From NCBI GenBank assembly GCA_046346665.1, contig JAXMHQ010000025.1, forward strand, positions 18,809-82,808: DNA of 64,000 nucleotides, in the 5' to 3' direction. The position numbers and the translations under genes were made by a program. Origin of the DNA: JAXMHQ01 sp046346665 (lineage in GTDB: Bacteria; Verrucomicrobiota; Verrucomicrobiia; Limisphaerales; JAXMHQ01). Within the stretch, counting starts at the first letter, position 1. The number at the start of each line of letters is the position of its first letter. Positions 46,808-56,305 of the stretch are shown piece after piece. The notes under the pieces are model-generated. The model did not search any database and was not told the origin of the DNA. It saw nothing but the letters and a program-made list of their open reading frames with translations.

Positions 46808-48208
46808 CTAATCCTGAATGAGAACGTTATCACCCGTCCCGCCGTCGAGCACGTCCTGTCCCGGGCCGCCGATCAACACATCGTCGCCGGGGCCGCCCAA
46901 CAAAGTGTCAATCCCGGCACCGCCCACAAGGACATCGGCGCCCTCTCCTCCATCGGCCGTGAATCCAATGACACCCGCGGCCAATCCGGAAGCGCCCACC
47001 GCGTCGTCGCCGCCCAGCGCATGGATGGTGAGCTGGTCCGCGATTTCCACACCGGAAAGGGTCACTGACGCGGACAAGCCTGTGACGCTGACTCTGCCGG
47101 GGGTTCCATTGACGGTGATTGTGTCGGCGTTTTCCGTTCCGTTAACAAGGATGTTGTCCTCCATCCCGTTAATGGTGAGGCCGAGGATGACGTTGGTGAC
47201 ACTGGTGCCGGACAGATCGTTGATCGTGAGGCTATTCGCGCCGCCATTGGGGTTGACCGCGAATTGTTCGCACGTGCCCGTGTCCAGGAAGAACGGGGCA
47301 GGGGTTGTTCGGTCGAACCGAACGCGGTTTCCATTTGCGGCCAGGACGAAATCCTCGGCGCCGTTCCCGCCATTGACCTCAACAACATCCACGCCGTCGC
47401 CACCGTCGATCACATCGGTGTCGTCGCCGGGATTCCAGATCATACGGTCGTTGCCGGCTCCACCGTAAACGAAGTCGTTCCCGTCGCCGCCGGTGAGAGT
47501 GTCGCTGCCATCGCCGCCATACAAAGTGTCGGCACCGCCCTTTCCGAGAAGCGTGTCGTTGCCCGCGCCGCCATCGAGCAAGTCGTCGCCCGATCCACCC
47601 GTCAGCGTGTCGTTGCCGTCTTCGCCGAACATCTGGGTGGCAGGCAGCGCGCCGTTCGCTTCGCTGAGGGAAATCTGATCGTTCCCCGCCCGCCCGAAAA
47701 CCTGGATGAGCACGGTGTTCGCGACCGTGGGGGTTCCACCCGCGATTGTCATGGCCACGCCGCCGTTGTTGACCAGGATATTGCCGGCCGCATTGCGGCT
47801 CACAACGATGACGTTGTCCAGGTCGTCGCCGACAATCGTCAGAAGTCCGGTCGTGGGATTGAAGGTGGCGGTGTTGTTTGCCGGGACGACCCGCCCGACG
47901 CGGTAGAATCTGCGGCTCTTCCCGGCGATGGAGTCAATGAAGACAAGGGTCGCGCCATTGCCTGTTATCACCGGACCGGCACTCGTCCAGGTGGTCAGAT
48001 CGGAGCTGGATTCCACCTGGTACGGCACCGGATTGACGCCGAGCCAATTCACCAACACGTTTTGGTTTATGTTCTGGATCGTCAGATTCAGGCTGGAGTC
48101 CAATGAGAGCGTCGCGAAGGAGGGTTGGGTTGCAATGGCGAAGCACAAACCCGCGGCGGCGGCAAGCGGCCGCATGTTACAGGCGCGAAGGAATACAGAG
48201 GGTTTCAT
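46808..48208 (-). CDS. Secreted RTX-type calcium-binding repeat protein
   Basis: A signal peptide (AAAAGLCFAIATQPSFA) precedes two blocks of nonapeptide GGxGxDxLx repeats: residues ~195-255 (GGSGDDLLDGGAGNDTLLG, GGDGSDTLTGGDGNDFVYG) and the C-terminus (GGPGDDVLIGGPGQDVLDGG). Such repeats form Ca2+-bound parallel beta-rolls and are typical of exported proteins. It lies upstream of the sigma factor on the same strand, 89 bp apart. There is no enzymatic domain. Confidence 0.88.
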   Translation of the reverse strand: MKPSVFLRACNMRPLAAAAGLCFAIATQPSFATLSLDSSLNLTIQNINQNVLVNWLGVNPVPYQVESSSDLTTWTSAGPVITGNGATLVFIDSIAGKSRRFYRVGRVVPANNTATFNPTTGLLTIVGDDLDNVIVVSRNAAGNILVNNGGVAMTIAGGTPTVANTVLIQVFGRAGNDQISLSEANGALPATQMFGEDGNDTLTGGSGDDLLDGGAGNDTLLGKGGADTLYGGDGSDTLTGGDGNDFVYGGAGNDRMIWNPGDDTDVIDGGDGVDVVEVNGGNGAEDFVLAANGNRVRFDRTTPAPFFLDTGTCEQFAVNPNGGANSLTINDLSGTSVTNVILGLTINGMEDNILVNGTENADTITVNGTPGRVSVTGLSASVTLSGVEIADQLTIHALGGDDAVGASGLAAGVIGFTADGGEGADVLVGGAGIDTLLGGPGDDVLIGGPGQDVLDGGTGDNVLIQD

Positions 48209-48381
48209 GGAGGAGGATATTCTGGGTTGATGATTACGGTTCAGTGACCGGCATCTGACGTTGGTTGGAAGCTCAACCTGCCTGACGGTTCCCTGAATCG
48301 AGCGGGACGATGGACCCAGCCGGAGGGCTCCACGGATGGATTGTTGGATTGTTGGAAAGGGGGCGGTCCTTCAATCCATCG

Positions 48382-48417
48382 ATCCAGAAATCCAGAAATC
48401 CAGAAATCCACTAATCC
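48382..48417. repeat. 8-bp tandem repeat at the end of the response regulator gene
   Basis: ATCCAGAA is repeated three times, followed by ATCCACTAATCC. It sits at the 3' end of the response regulator gene, whose stop it overlaps. Confidence 0.7.
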
Positions 48418-49076
48418 GCCGGTCGCGGCCGGAGCGCCGGAAAGCCACCGTTGTTCTCGGGAGCGTTGAGCATTTCGAGGGCGCGCACGGCGGCGGCGCC
48501 GCGGGTTTCAACCCCCAGTTTGTCGAATATTTCCTGGACGTGCTTTTTCACGGTGGACTCCGTGATGCCCAGGATCGTGGCGATGTCGGGGTTCGTCTTG
48601 CCCTGGGCGAGCCAGAGCAGCGCTTCGGCCGCGCGCGGCGTGAGACCCAGCTTGAGCAGGGGTGTAGCGGAGGAAAAGTCCGGTTTGAATTCACGATTTA
48701 CCTGCTGTTCGGATCGGCGCAGCCGGGCCTCGATGGCCCGGACCAGAACGGTGTTGGCGACCGGCTTGGTCAGGTAATCGTCGGCGCCCAGATCCATGCC
48801 GCTGCGCAAATCGTCTTTTTCGCCCTTGGCCGTGAGAAAAATGAACGGAGTGCGGGCGAGGGCCGCGTCCGCCTGCACCGCCTGCAGCACGCCGTATCCG
48901 TCCAATTCCGGCATCATCACATCGCACAGAATCAGGTCGGGCTTCTCACGCCGGGCGGCTTCGATCCCGGCGCGGCCGTTCTCCGCCGAGATGGGCTGGT
49001 AATCCTGGTAACGGAGGAGCGCGGTGATGTTCCGCCGCATCTCGGGTTCGTCTTCAATGACCAATATTTTTTTCAT
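48411..49076 (-). CDS. LuxR-type response regulator
   Basis: An N-terminal receiver domain has MKKILVIEDEPEMRRN, the phosphorylated aspartate in LILCDVMMPELDGYG, the threonine in FIFLTAKG and the lysine in YLTKPVAN. A LuxR/FixJ helix-turn-helix follows (LTPRAAEALLWLAQGKTNPD, IATILGITESTVKKHVQEIF). The start at 49076 fits the receiver. It overlaps the end of the adjacent kinase gene, so the two are co-expressed partners. Confidence 0.93.
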   Translation of the reverse strand: MKKILVIEDEPEMRRNITALLRYQDYQPISAENGRAGIEAARREKPDLILCDVMMPELDGYGVLQAVQADAALARTPFIFLTAKGEKDDLRSGMDLGADDYLTKPVANTVLVRAIEARLRRSEQQVNREFKPDFSSATPLLKLGLTPRAAEALLWLAQGKTNPDIATILGITESTVKKHVQEIFDKLGVETRGAAAVRALEMLNAPENNGGFPALRPRPAD

Positions 49077-51114
49077 GATGATTTCCAAAAACAGGGAGCC
49101 GGACGGTCACCGTGGTGCCTGCGCCGATTTTGCTGCGGACCTGGATGCCGCCGCGGTGCAGTTCGGTGCAGCGTTTCACCAGGAGCAGGCCGAGCCCGGT
49201 TCCGGGCCGGGTTCCCACGTTGCGGCCGCGATGGAAGGCTTCGAACAGTTGTTCCTGGTCTTCCTCGGAAATCCCGATGCCCGGGTCGCTCACGGTGCAC
49301 ACGACTTCCGATCCGTCCGGCTCAACGGCGAATTGCACCGTCGCACCCGGGTCCGAGTATTTCACGGCGTTGCTGAGGAGATTGGTGAAGATATGCCCCA
49401 ACAATCCCTCATCCGCCCTGGCTTCCGTTGGAACGGATTTCAGGGACAACTGGATATCGCAGCGGCGGTGGGTTGCCGAGAGCACCTCGTCGACGACGCG
49501 CCGGAAGAAGCCGTTCAGGTCGACGGCGAGCGGTTTGAATTGCAGCTTGCCCGCGTCGAGGCGGCTTAAGACGAGCACTTCCTCCATCATGCCGGCCATG
49601 CGCCGCGTGTTGCGCCGGATGGAGGTCAAGTGTTCCTCGCGTTCGGCCGCGGGCATTTTGTCGTGGAAATCCCCGAGCAACTCGGCCGAAGACTGGATGA
49701 TGCCCAGCGGCGTGCGGAATTCATGCGAGACCATCGAAACGAAATTGCTCTTGAGCTGGCTGAGTTCCTTTTCGCGCTCCAGCGTCCGGAGCAATTCCTC
49801 CTCGGCGCGCTTGCGCTGGGTGATGTCCATCGCCATGGAGAGAAGGTGCGGCGTGTCGTTGAGCCGGATGCTTTCGATGGACAACAGGACGGTGAAGGTT
49901 TTGCCCTGGCGGTTTCTCCAGCGATATTCCCGCTGGCGGAGCGAGCCGGATTTGCGGATTGTTCGCAGGACCTCGTCGCGGTCGGCCGTATTTACCCACA
50001 AACCCAGGTCAATGCAGGTGCGGCCCAGCACCTCCTCGCGCGAGTAGCCGAGCCAGTGGATGTAAGCGTCGTTGGCCAGGACGTATTTTTCGTCGCTTGC
50101 GCGGAGGATGCTGATGAAGGCCGGGCTCGCCTGGAATGCCGCGCTGAATCGCTCCTCGCTCTCTGCCAGCGCCGCGCGCGCCCGGGTGCGCTCGGTGATG
50201 TCGGTGATGTAAGCCTGAATGACCTGGCGTCCGCTCCATTCAATCCGCGTCAGCGCGACTTCCATCGGGATCTCCCTGCCGTTCGGAGCGCGGGCGAGCC
50301 ATTCGAATCGGACGCCCCCGGTGGCCATGCATTCCTCGATGTATTGCGCGGCGAGGGTTGCCGAGGGTTGGCCGTTGGGTTGCAGCGGCGGCGCGAGCAT
50401 CCCCGGGTGCCGGCCGATCAACTCGCCGGCGCTCTCGCAGCCAAACAACCGCACGGCGGCGGAGTTGACTTCGAGCAACCGGGTTTCGTCATGGAGCACC
50501 ACGCCGTGGCTGGATCCCTCGAACAACGCGCGGAACTTCTGCTCGGATTCCCGCAAGGCGTTCTCGGACCGTTTGCGTTCGGTGTTGTCGATGATGCTCG
50601 CGCGAATCAACGTTTGTCCCTCCGCCGGCAGCCGCAGCAGGCGGACTTCGGTGGGAACGAGGCGCCCGGAGGGTTGATGCCGGTGCACCCATTCGAAGAC
50701 GGCGATGCCGCCGGCGAGGACTTCGGCGACTTTTTCGGAAGCGACCTCCGAGGTGCGCCGGCCGCCGGGTTGAAATTCCGGGCTCACGTCCAGCGGCGTC
50801 AGTTCCGCCAGCCGGGACATGGGCACGCCGTAAAGATCGCACGCGTGCTGGTTGCCAAACAGAAAGCGGCCCGTGTCCGCGCTGTAAACCACGATGGCTT
50901 CCGGCGCATGCTCCACCATGGCCCGGAAACGCGCCTCGCTCGTCGTGAGCGCGACCGTGCGCTCGGCCACGCGCCTTTCGAGGGATTGATTGAGCTCGAG
51001 CAGTTCGCGCCCGGCCTTCTTGCTTTCGCTAATCACGCCCACACTCTGGCCGACGTGCGGGGGCGCCGCACTGGGACTTTCGCCCCAGTTGAATCCTGTT
51101 GCCGCCGGGTTCAT
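49054..51114 (-). CDS. PAS-rich sensor histidine kinase
   Basis: A cytoplasmic kinase (no membrane helix) with three PAS domains in order near residues 60-190, 190-315 and 315-450 (FRAMVEHAPEAIVVYSADTG, FRALFEGSSHGVVLHDETRL, FSAAFQASPAFISILRASDE). The H-box is VSMVSHEFRTPLGIIQSSAE with the phospho-histidine. The HATPase domain has LLSNAVKYSD, SDPGIGISEED and GTGLGLLLVKRC. A coiled coil precedes the PAS repeats. It pairs with the overlapping LuxR regulator. The ligand is unknown. Confidence 0.93.
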   Translation of the reverse strand: MNPAATGFNWGESPSAAPPHVGQSVGVISESKKAGRELLELNQSLERRVAERTVALTTSEARFRAMVEHAPEAIVVYSADTGRFLFGNQHACDLYGVPMSRLAELTPLDVSPEFQPGGRRTSEVASEKVAEVLAGGIAVFEWVHRHQPSGRLVPTEVRLLRLPAEGQTLIRASIIDNTERKRSENALRESEQKFRALFEGSSHGVVLHDETRLLEVNSAAVRLFGCESAGELIGRHPGMLAPPLQPNGQPSATLAAQYIEECMATGGVRFEWLARAPNGREIPMEVALTRIEWSGRQVIQAYITDITERTRARAALAESEERFSAAFQASPAFISILRASDEKYVLANDAYIHWLGYSREEVLGRTCIDLGLWVNTADRDEVLRTIRKSGSLRQREYRWRNRQGKTFTVLLSIESIRLNDTPHLLSMAMDITQRKRAEEELLRTLEREKELSQLKSNFVSMVSHEFRTPLGIIQSSAELLGDFHDKMPAAEREEHLTSIRRNTRRMAGMMEEVLVLSRLDAGKLQFKPLAVDLNGFFRRVVDEVLSATHRRCDIQLSLKSVPTEARADEGLLGHIFTNLLSNAVKYSDPGATVQFAVEPDGSEVVCTVSDPGIGISEEDQEQLFEAFHRGRNVGTRPGTGLGLLLVKRCTELHRGGIQVRSKIGAGTTVTVRLPVFGNHHEKNIGH

Positions 51115-51270
51115 ACAGCGATCATGAAGAAATGGTTTCGGGTTCAGGGTGGATAACCTATATCATAAGCTACAATAACCGCGCCGCAATCCTCAATCTG
51201 GCGCAATATGCTGGGGCTTTCGTCCCAGTGGGTTCCGGGAACTCTTGCCACGCCCTGATCTCCTACAAGC

Positions 51271-52836
51271 GTGAAAAACCTGAAAAATCTCCTTCGCGCC
51301 GCCGCCCTGATGGCGTTGGTCAACTGCCGCAGCGCCGCCACGGCCCAGGAAGTCCTCATTCCCGATCCCGGCCTGAACGCGGCCGTCCGCCAGAGTTTGA
51401 ACAAACCGACCGGGCCGTTGAGCCGGCAGGACCTTCTCGCATTGAGGGTCCTGAACGCCCACGGCCTTAACATCAGCAACCTGGCCGGATTGGAAGCGGC
51501 CCTCAACCTGAACACTCTGTTGTTGTTCTCCAATCAGATCACCAATTACAACCTGCCGACGCTGACGAACCTGGTGATTCTGGATCTTAGCGCAAACTCC
51601 ATCGCCAGCATTTCTTTGCCGGCGGGCATGTCGAACCTGTTCTCGCTGCTGATAGGCGGCAACCGGCTCACGAGTCTGACTTTGCCGCCGGGCCTGGTCG
51701 GGCTGGAGGAGCTTGGCCTGCATGGCAATCAACTCGCGCAACTCACGTTGCCGCCGGACATGACGGGGCTGTTCACGCTGGATCTGGACGGCAATCCGCT
51801 GACGCAATTGGTATTGTCGCAAACGGAGGCCTCGCATGTGCCGGGAACGGTCGCCACGCTGCAGAATCAAGGCATTCCGGTGTTCACCTATCCGTCGACG
51901 GTCCGGCTCACCCTGCCGCAGGAGCAACCGGTTGGCGCTTTCCGATTCGGCATCACCGGTCCGCCCGGGGTTTACGCGGTTTACGCATCCAGCAACCTTA
52001 CCGATTGGGCGGCGCTGAACTTCGTGAACAATCCGCTTGGCAGTGTCCTCTTTCTCGATCCGGTCGCGAATCTCTCGCCGCGAAAGTTTTATCGCGTTTC
52101 GGCTGTCACGCCGCCGGCCAACATGGTGTTCGTCCCCGCGAACACTTTCACGCTGGGCAGCCCTGCCAATGAAACAGGCCACCAGGACGACGAAGGTCCG
52201 CAAACCGTCGTCGAACTCACGCACGGTTTCTGGATGGGAAAATATGAAGTGACCCAGGCGGAATACCTGGCCGTGACGGGGACCAATCCGAGCGGGTTCC
52301 CCGGTGATTTAACCCGGCCCGTCGAGAGTGTTTCGTTTTTCGCCGCCTCGAATTATTGCGTCCTGCTCACGCAACAGGAATTGGCCGCGGGCCGCATTCC
52401 GCCCGGCAGCCATTATCGGTTGCCGACCGAGGCCGAGTGGGAATGCGCCGCGCGCGCCGGCACGACGAACCGATTTTACTACGGCGACGACCCGGCTCTC
52501 AGCGACCTGTCGAACCACGCGTGGTTCGGCGCGCACGATGGGATCACGACCCATCCGGTCGGGCAGAAGCTGCCGAACGCCTGGGGATTATACGACATGG
52601 AAGGCAACGTCTGGGAATGGTGTCAGGATTGGTACGGCTCTTACCCGGGCGGCGGTGTGATTGATCCGCAAGGGCCTGCGACCAACCCGACCGGCTGGAA
52701 AGTCATTCGCGGCGGCGCGTGGGAATCGTCCGAGTTGGAGTGCCGCTCGGCCAGCCGCTGGTTTGAACCCGCCAGCCCGTTCATCAGCGATTTTATCATC
52801 GGCTTCCGCGTGGTGCTCGCCACGGACGGACAATGA
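51271..52836 (+). CDS. Secreted leucine-rich-repeat plus SUMF1/FGE-like fusion protein
   Basis: The GTG at 51271 opens a signal peptide. Residues ~60-200 form leucine-rich repeats (LNTLLLFSNQITNYNLPTLT, LVILDLSANSIASISLPAGM). Residues ~285-520 are a formylglycine-generating-enzyme-like (SUMF1) domain: ANTFTLGSPANETGHQDDEG, HGFWMGKYEVTQAEYLAVTG, YRLPTEAEWECAARAGTT, WGLYDMEGNVWEWCQDW and GWKVIRGGAWESSE. The catalytic cysteines of true FGE are not evident, so it is more likely a binding domain. Confidence 0.85.
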   Translation: MKNLKNLLRAAALMALVNCRSAATAQEVLIPDPGLNAAVRQSLNKPTGPLSRQDLLALRVLNAHGLNISNLAGLEAALNLNTLLLFSNQITNYNLPTLTNLVILDLSANSIASISLPAGMSNLFSLLIGGNRLTSLTLPPGLVGLEELGLHGNQLAQLTLPPDMTGLFTLDLDGNPLTQLVLSQTEASHVPGTVATLQNQGIPVFTYPSTVRLTLPQEQPVGAFRFGITGPPGVYAVYASSNLTDWAALNFVNNPLGSVLFLDPVANLSPRKFYRVSAVTPPANMVFVPANTFTLGSPANETGHQDDEGPQTVVELTHGFWMGKYEVTQAEYLAVTGTNPSGFPGDLTRPVESVSFFAASNYCVLLTQQELAAGRIPPGSHYRLPTEAEWECAARAGTTNRFYYGDDPALSDLSNHAWFGAHDGITTHPVGQKLPNAWGLYDMEGNVWEWCQDWYGSYPGGGVIDPQGPATNPTGWKVIRGGAWESSELECRSASRWFEPASPFISDFIIGFRVVLATDGQ

Positions 52837-52864
52837 TCCAAACGAACAGGAAAGAGATACCCAC

Positions 52865-54250
52865 ATGACAACTCCCAACTTGAACAACGTGCAAAGCTTG
52901 AAACAACGCCTGGACGGGACGGTCCTGCTGCCGGGGGAACCCACTTACGACGAAGCCCGGACGATTTGGAACGGCATGATCGACCGCAAGCCGGCCATCA
53001 TCGTGCGCTGCCGCACGGAGGCTGACGTTCAACGCGCGGTCGCGTATGCCCGGGAACACCGGTTCACGGTGTCCATCCGGGGCGGCGGCCACAACATCGC
53101 CGGCCACGCCGTGTGCGACGGCGGGCTGATGATTGATTTGTCAGGCATGAAGGAAGTCCGGGTGGACGCGACGGCGCGACGGGCCCGGGTGCAGCCAGGC
53201 GCAACGCTGGGCGATGTGGATCGCGCGACCCAGGCGCACGGCCTTGCCACCCCCACGGGAATCAATTCGACGACGGGAATTGCCGGACTGACCCTCGGTG
53301 GCGGATTCGGATGGTTAAGCCGCAAACACGGGCTCACCTCGGACAACCTGGTCTCCGCCCGTCTTGTGACGGCGGGGGCGGAGCTGATTCAGGTCAGCTC
53401 CACGTCGCACGCGGATTTGTTCTGGGCATTGCGAGGGGGTGGCGGCAATTTCGGCGTTGTGACCGAGTTCGAATTCGCCCTGCATCCGGTCGGGCCGGAA
53501 GTGCTGAGCGGATTGCTGGTGTTTCCGCGGGCCGAAGCCGGTTCCGTGTTGCGGCAATACCGGGAATTCACCGCGATGTCGCCGGACGATTTGAGTGTTT
53601 GGATGGTGCTGCGCCAGGCGCCGCCGCTGCCGTTTCTCCCTCCGGAGGTGCACGGTCGAAATGTGCTGATCCTCCCCCTGTGTTACGTGGGCCCCGAGGA
53701 GAGCGGGAGGAAAATCATCGCGCCGCTCGAGAAATTCGGGACGGTTCTGGGCCAGCACGTCGCGATGCAGCCGTTCACCGCCTGGCAGCAGGCGTTCGAT
53801 CCCTTGCTCACCCCGGGCGCGCGGAATTACTGGAAATCGAACAACTTCTCCGAACTCAAGGACGGACTGTTCGACGCGATGGTCGAGTACGCGGGGTCCA
53901 TGCCCTCGCCGCATTGCGAGATCTTCCTGGGCCAACTCGGCGGGTGCACGGCGCGTGTGCCGGTGGACGCGACCGCGTTCGGCAATCGCAACGCCAATTT
54001 TGTGATGAATGTGCATGGCCGTTGGACGTCACCCGCGGAAGACCAGGCGGGCATCGTCTGGGCGCGGAATGTTTACCAGGCCACGCGGCCTTACGCGACC
54101 GGCGGCGCTTATTCGAACTTCCTCACCGCCGAGGAAACGGACCGGGTGCAATCGGCGTTCGGCTCCAATTATGCCCGGCTCGCCCAGGTTAAGAAAACGT
54201 ACGACCCGGAGAACTTCTTCCGGTTGAATCAAAACATCCAGCCCGGGTGA
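52865..54250 (+). CDS. FAD-binding oxidoreductase, berberine-bridge type
   Basis: A PCMH-type flavoprotein (461 aa). The FAD domain has PAIIVRCRTEADVQRAVAYA, RGGGHNIAGHAVCDGGLMID, INSTTGIAGLTLGGGFGWLS and HGLTSDNLVSARLV. H76 is positioned for covalent 8-alpha-histidyl FAD. The cysteine that gives a second link in bicovalent members is replaced (TTG where CPxVG is usual). The C-terminal BBE segment (YGSNYARLAQVKKTYDPENF-like) is present. It lies 28 bp after the upstream gene. Confidence 0.88.
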   Translation: MTTPNLNNVQSLKQRLDGTVLLPGEPTYDEARTIWNGMIDRKPAIIVRCRTEADVQRAVAYAREHRFTVSIRGGGHNIAGHAVCDGGLMIDLSGMKEVRVDATARRARVQPGATLGDVDRATQAHGLATPTGINSTTGIAGLTLGGGFGWLSRKHGLTSDNLVSARLVTAGAELIQVSSTSHADLFWALRGGGGNFGVVTEFEFALHPVGPEVLSGLLVFPRAEAGSVLRQYREFTAMSPDDLSVWMVLRQAPPLPFLPPEVHGRNVLILPLCYVGPEESGRKIIAPLEKFGTVLGQHVAMQPFTAWQQAFDPLLTPGARNYWKSNNFSELKDGLFDAMVEYAGSMPSPHCEIFLGQLGGCTARVPVDATAFGNRNANFVMNVHGRWTSPAEDQAGIVWARNVYQATRPYATGGAYSNFLTAEETDRVQSAFGSNYARLAQVKKTYDPENFFRLNQNIQPG

Positions 54251-54715
54251 ATCCAGGCGCTTGACGGGTGCGCTGGAGCCTGTTGGGCGTCAGACAAGGC
54301 GCGACGAGACGATTGGTTCAGGGATGATAATAAATCGTCACGGACCCGCTTTGGTGGGGCCCGAGGAAGTATCCGTAGGCGATGGAATCATAAAATACTG
54401 CCGAAAACGGGGTTTTCTTGCCGGTAACGTCCTGGAATCCAGGATCAAATCCACCTTCAGATCAGCCGACCAGGTGTGAATGCACCTGAAGTACGCGTCG
54501 ACCCCGGTGATGACCGCCCCGCGAGGCATACCCTGGAATCCGCCAAGCCGCTGGCGCTGCTTTACACGGTGGAGAGCGCAATGAAAGCGACCACCCCGCT
54601 GCTGCCCACCGAGGACGGCTTCTACACCGACAGCGACAGCGACGCGATGATTCCGAAGATCGGAACCGCTCATTGACGCAAGATCACCGGAACATTCACC
54701 CGGTCTTGCGCCCCG
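54251..54715. other. Intergenic region with hairpin, no confident gene
   Basis: A 66-codon plus-strand ORF (54476-54676, GTG start) is open but has no recognisable features. A hairpin CGCAAGA...CCGG / CCGG...TCTTGCG at 54677-54710 lies just beyond it. I see nothing else. Confidence 0.4.
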
Positions 54716-54940
54716 TTACGAGTCCATAAACCTGCGGAAAATCCAGGTGCCGGCGCCCAGCAGGATGCCGAGGACGAGGGCGACGGGGGCGGTCCGGTGA
54801 AGGAGGGCGGCTTTTTCCGGTTCCACTCCGGAGGCGGCAAAGAGCCCAGCCAAACCCAGCCCGGTCAAGAGAATGGCGAGCCCGTAGAATACGATCGCGT
54901 ATTCGAAGGGCGTGGGTGGTTTGGATAAATGCACCGGCAA
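54716..54940 (-). CDS. Small two-helix membrane protein
   Basis: A 74-aa protein with two hydrophobic helices (FYGLAILLTGLGLAGLF and APVALVLGILLGAGTWIF) joined by a short loop. It lies 7 bp after the aldo/keto reductase stop, so it is probably in the same transcript. No family or function recognised. Confidence 0.7.
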   Translation of the reverse strand: MPVHLSKPPTPFEYAIVFYGLAILLTGLGLAGLFAASGVEPEKAALLHRTAPVALVLGILLGAGTWIFRRFMDS

Positions 54941-54947
54941 TTCCCTC

Positions 54948-55898
54948 TCAGCTCCATTCGGGGAATTGCGTGGTGTTTAGATCGAGTTTGGCAATCGATG
55001 CCAGTTCGGCGTCGTCGAGGGTGAAGTCGAAAATGTCCAGGTTTTCCGCAATGTGCGCTTTTTGGGAGGAGCGGGGGATGGCGACGATGCCGCGCTGAAG
55101 ATGCCACCGGAGGCACACCTGGGCGACGGTTTTGCCGTGCTTCTTCGCGATCGCCGACAGCGTGTCGTTGGTGAACATTTTGTTCCGGCCCTCGGCGAAC
55201 GGCGCCCAGGCTTCCATTTGCACGCCGTGCTGCTTCAGGAGGGCGTGCGCCTTGTCTTCCTGGAAAAAGGCGTGGGTTTCGATTTGATTCACCGCGGGTT
55301 TCACCGGGTTGTTCGCAATCAATTCCTCGAGTTGCGCGGGTTCGAAATTGCTCACCCCGATGGCCTTGATTTTGCCCGCCCGATAGAGTTCCTCCATCGC
55401 CTTCCAGGAACCCTGCCAGTCGCCGCCGGTCGGCCGATGAATCAGGTAAAGGTCCAGGTAATCCACCTTCAGCTTGTCGATCGAGGTCTGAAATCCTTTC
55501 TTCGCATTTTCGTAGCCCATGTCGGTCTTCCACAGTTTCGAGGTAATGAAGACCTCCCCGCGCTTGATTCCGCTTTGACGGATACCTTCGCCGACGGCCA
55601 CTTCGTTGCCGTAGATCATCGCGGTATCGACGAGCCGGTAGCCGAGGCTGAGGGCGTCGGCCACGCACTTTGTGCCGTGATCGCCGTTGAGCGTCATGGT
55701 GCCGAGTCCGAGCTGCGGCATGCGCAGGCCGTTGTTGAGTGTGACGGAAGGGATTGAATTCTGCGCGGCGCCGGAGGTTGCGGCCGCCAGCAACCGGGTG
55801 CTGCCTGCGCCCAGGAAGGTGGTGGCGGCGGCGAATGCCGCGCTGTTTTGGAGAAAATCCCGGCGATTCATCGAGTGGGAATTGAGTTTTTGCTTCAT
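54948..55898 (-). CDS. Aldo/keto reductase with Tat signal
   Basis: An NADPH-dependent carbonyl reductase. An N-terminal twin-arginine signal (NRRDFLQNSAAFAAATTFLG) suggests export of the folded enzyme. The AKR barrel has LGLGTMTLNG, the catalytic tetrad D and Y in YRLVDTAMIYGNE, K in ITSKLWKTD and H in YLIHRPTGGDW, then IGVSNFEPAQLEELI and IVAIPRSSQ. Exported AKRs with this leader occur in related bacteria. The substrate is unknown. Confidence 0.92.
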   Translation of the reverse strand: MKQKLNSHSMNRRDFLQNSAAFAAATTFLGAGSTRLLAAATSGAAQNSIPSVTLNNGLRMPQLGLGTMTLNGDHGTKCVADALSLGYRLVDTAMIYGNEVAVGEGIRQSGIKRGEVFITSKLWKTDMGYENAKKGFQTSIDKLKVDYLDLYLIHRPTGGDWQGSWKAMEELYRAGKIKAIGVSNFEPAQLEELIANNPVKPAVNQIETHAFFQEDKAHALLKQHGVQMEAWAPFAEGRNKMFTNDTLSAIAKKHGKTVAQVCLRWHLQRGIVAIPRSSQKAHIAENLDIFDFTLDDAELASIAKLDLNTTQFPEWS

Positions 55899-55996
55899 GC
55901 TGTGCCGATCGTTTCCGCGATTTTCCTCTCATCGCCCGGGTTTGCAAGCCATTCTATTTACGCTTCCAGACCCGCGTGTTTCCTCAAAAGTTTTGG

Positions 55997-56275
55997 CCAC
56001 GGATCAACACGGATGAACACGGATCCAAGCGCCTCTCGAGCCCTGGAACGCGGATTGATGGATTTTTGGATGGATGGATAAATGCGGGGGCCGACGCGTG
56101 GAGTCTGCAATCCATAAACCCATTGATCCAACCATCCTCGCCGCTCCGGCCAGGGCTCGACGGAGTCTCGCCCCACCATTTTTGGATTCGTGAGAATTCG
56201 CGCTAATTCGCGTCAAGATGTCTGGTCCCAAATCCACGTCATCCGTGTTGATCCGTGTTGATTCGTGGTTCAACA
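55997..56275. repeat. Repeat-rich gap with ~10-bp periodic runs
   Basis: CCACGGATCAACACGGATG-type runs lie at 55997-56026 and, inverted, at 56234-56270. Between them are GAATTCGCGCTAATTCGCG (56194-56212) and GGGCTCGACGGAGTCTCGCC (56155-56174). No gene is seen between 55899 and 56305. Confidence 0.8.
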
Positions 56276-56305
56276 TGGCGGCTGCGCGTCGGCGCGGCAG
56301 GATCG

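Noticed and set aside
54476..54676. 66-aa plus-strand ORF
   Set aside because: No family, no clear ribosome binding site; it may be chance in an intergenic gap.
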